DNA from: Methylophilus sp.
Lineage (GTDB): Bacteria > Pseudomonadota > Gammaproteobacteria > Burkholderiales > Methylophilaceae
Length of the DNA: 5,884 nucleotides
Direction: 5' to 3'
Assembly: GCA_027489475.1 (NCBI GenBank)
Contig: JAIXZQ010000085.1
Span: 1 to 5,884, forward strand
Under the pieces are notes generated by a model that saw only the letters and a list, made by a program, of their open reading frames with translations, was not told the origin of the DNA and searched no databases. Shown here one piece after another: positions 5,470 to 5,884 of the stretch; the stretch's first letter is position 1; each line of letters opens with the position of its first letter. The position numbers and the translations under genes were made by a program.

Positions 5470-5884
5470 ATGTCACATTTACATGCATTGCCGGCCAATC
5501 TTCCCGCACCGCTAGATGATGGCGCCGCCGCCCATTTGCCCGGCCTGCACCTGCCGCCCGTGGTGTTAGCCTGTACCGATGGCAAGCATTATGCGCTCAA
5601 TGATTTTTCTGCACCCACGGTATTGGTGGTGTATCCCATGACGGGGCAGCCCGACCAGCCTTTGCCCACAGGTTGGGACACTATTCCCGGTGCGCGTGGC
5701 TGCACACCGCAGCTTTGCAGTTTGCGCGACCAGCAGCCGGCATGGGCAACACTAGGCGTGCAGCTATTTGGTCTGAGCGTTCAATCCCCTGCCGAGCAGC
5801 TTGAGGCCAAACACCGCTTGCACCTGCCGTTTGAATGCTTGAGCGATGAAACCGGTCAGCTGGCGCAAGCGCTGGCTTTGCCAA
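5470..5884 (+). CDS. Peroxiredoxin of the BCP-like AhpC/TSA superfamily (3' end outside window)
   Basis: The frame is open from ATG 5470 to the window end, 138 codons. The protein opens with LPANLPAPLDDGAAAHLPG and has the thioredoxin-fold core VLVVYPMTG (51-59), then PLPTGWDTIPGARGCTPQLC (64-83). C78 in GCTPQ sits where the peroxidatic cysteine of bacterioferritin comigratory protein (BCP) lies. C83, five residues later, matches BCP's resolving cysteine. FGLSVQSPAEQ and LPFECLSDE follow the usual order. It should reduce hydrogen peroxide or organic peroxides using a thiol donor in the cytosol. The insert between the YPMTG strand and the active-site cysteine is longer than in standard BCP. 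The start matches the family's N-terminus; the ribosome site is poor. Lying behind hemL, it may help guard against oxidative damage linked to heme, which is only an inference. Confidence 0.88.
   Translation, partial: MSHLHALPANLPAPLDDGAAAHLPGLHLPPVVLACTDGKHYALNDFSAPTVLVVYPMTGQPDQPLPTGWDTIPGARGCTPQLCSLRDQQPAWATLGVQLFGLSVQSPAEQLEAKHRLHLPFECLSDETGQLAQALALP

Noticed and set aside
5681..5884. 67-codon minus-strand frame at the right edge
   Set aside because: It is antisense to the peroxiredoxin active-site region, which has strong family motifs.

Overview
The window reads like ordinary chromosome of a betaproteobacterium with intermediate GC. A methylotroph of the Methylophilaceae type is my best guess. 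That placement is an inference from protein flavour: a 6-phosphogluconate dehydrogenase of the longer subfamily, a C5-pathway HemL, and a BCP-like peroxiredoxin of a kind I associate with Proteobacteria. No rRNA or other marker fixes the taxon. I see no insertion sequence, phage gene, CRISPR array, tRNA or rRNA.

Layout. Positions 1-80 hold the last codons of an unidentified plus-strand gene. Positions 81-445 hold no confident protein gene. The first part (about 54-275) has a promoter-like pair, a run of hairpins and a strong plus-strand intrinsic terminator, and could encode a small structured RNA of about 185-190 nt. Positions 276-386 look empty. Positions 387-420 are the terminator of gnd. 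gnd (6-phosphogluconate dehydrogenase) runs leftward at 446-1966. Its leader is unusual because an intrinsic terminator on the same strand ends only about 25 nt before its start codon. A dienelactone-hydrolase-family gene also runs leftward at 2103-2843.

From 2844 to 3028 lies a divergent promoter region with repeated TTTGCAGT-type octamers and a short inverted repeat. To its right, everything runs rightward: an exported trypsin-like serine protease with a C-terminal TPR region (3029-4066), hemL (glutamate-1-semialdehyde aminomutase, 4125-5417), and a peroxiredoxin cut by the window edge (5470 onward).

How the genes relate. gnd serves the oxidative pentose-phosphate route, or in a RuMP methylotroph the oxidative formaldehyde cycle, and supplies NAD(P)H. 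hemL makes 5-aminolevulinate for heme. The peroxiredoxin 52 bp downstream is probably co-transcribed with hemL. The hydrolase and the protease share a divergent control region but have no evident common pathway. Nothing in the protein-coding part is a previously unknown system. The best candidates for something undescribed are the structured non-coding segment at the left end, the terminator inside the gnd leader, and the repeated octamers between the hydrolase and protease genes.
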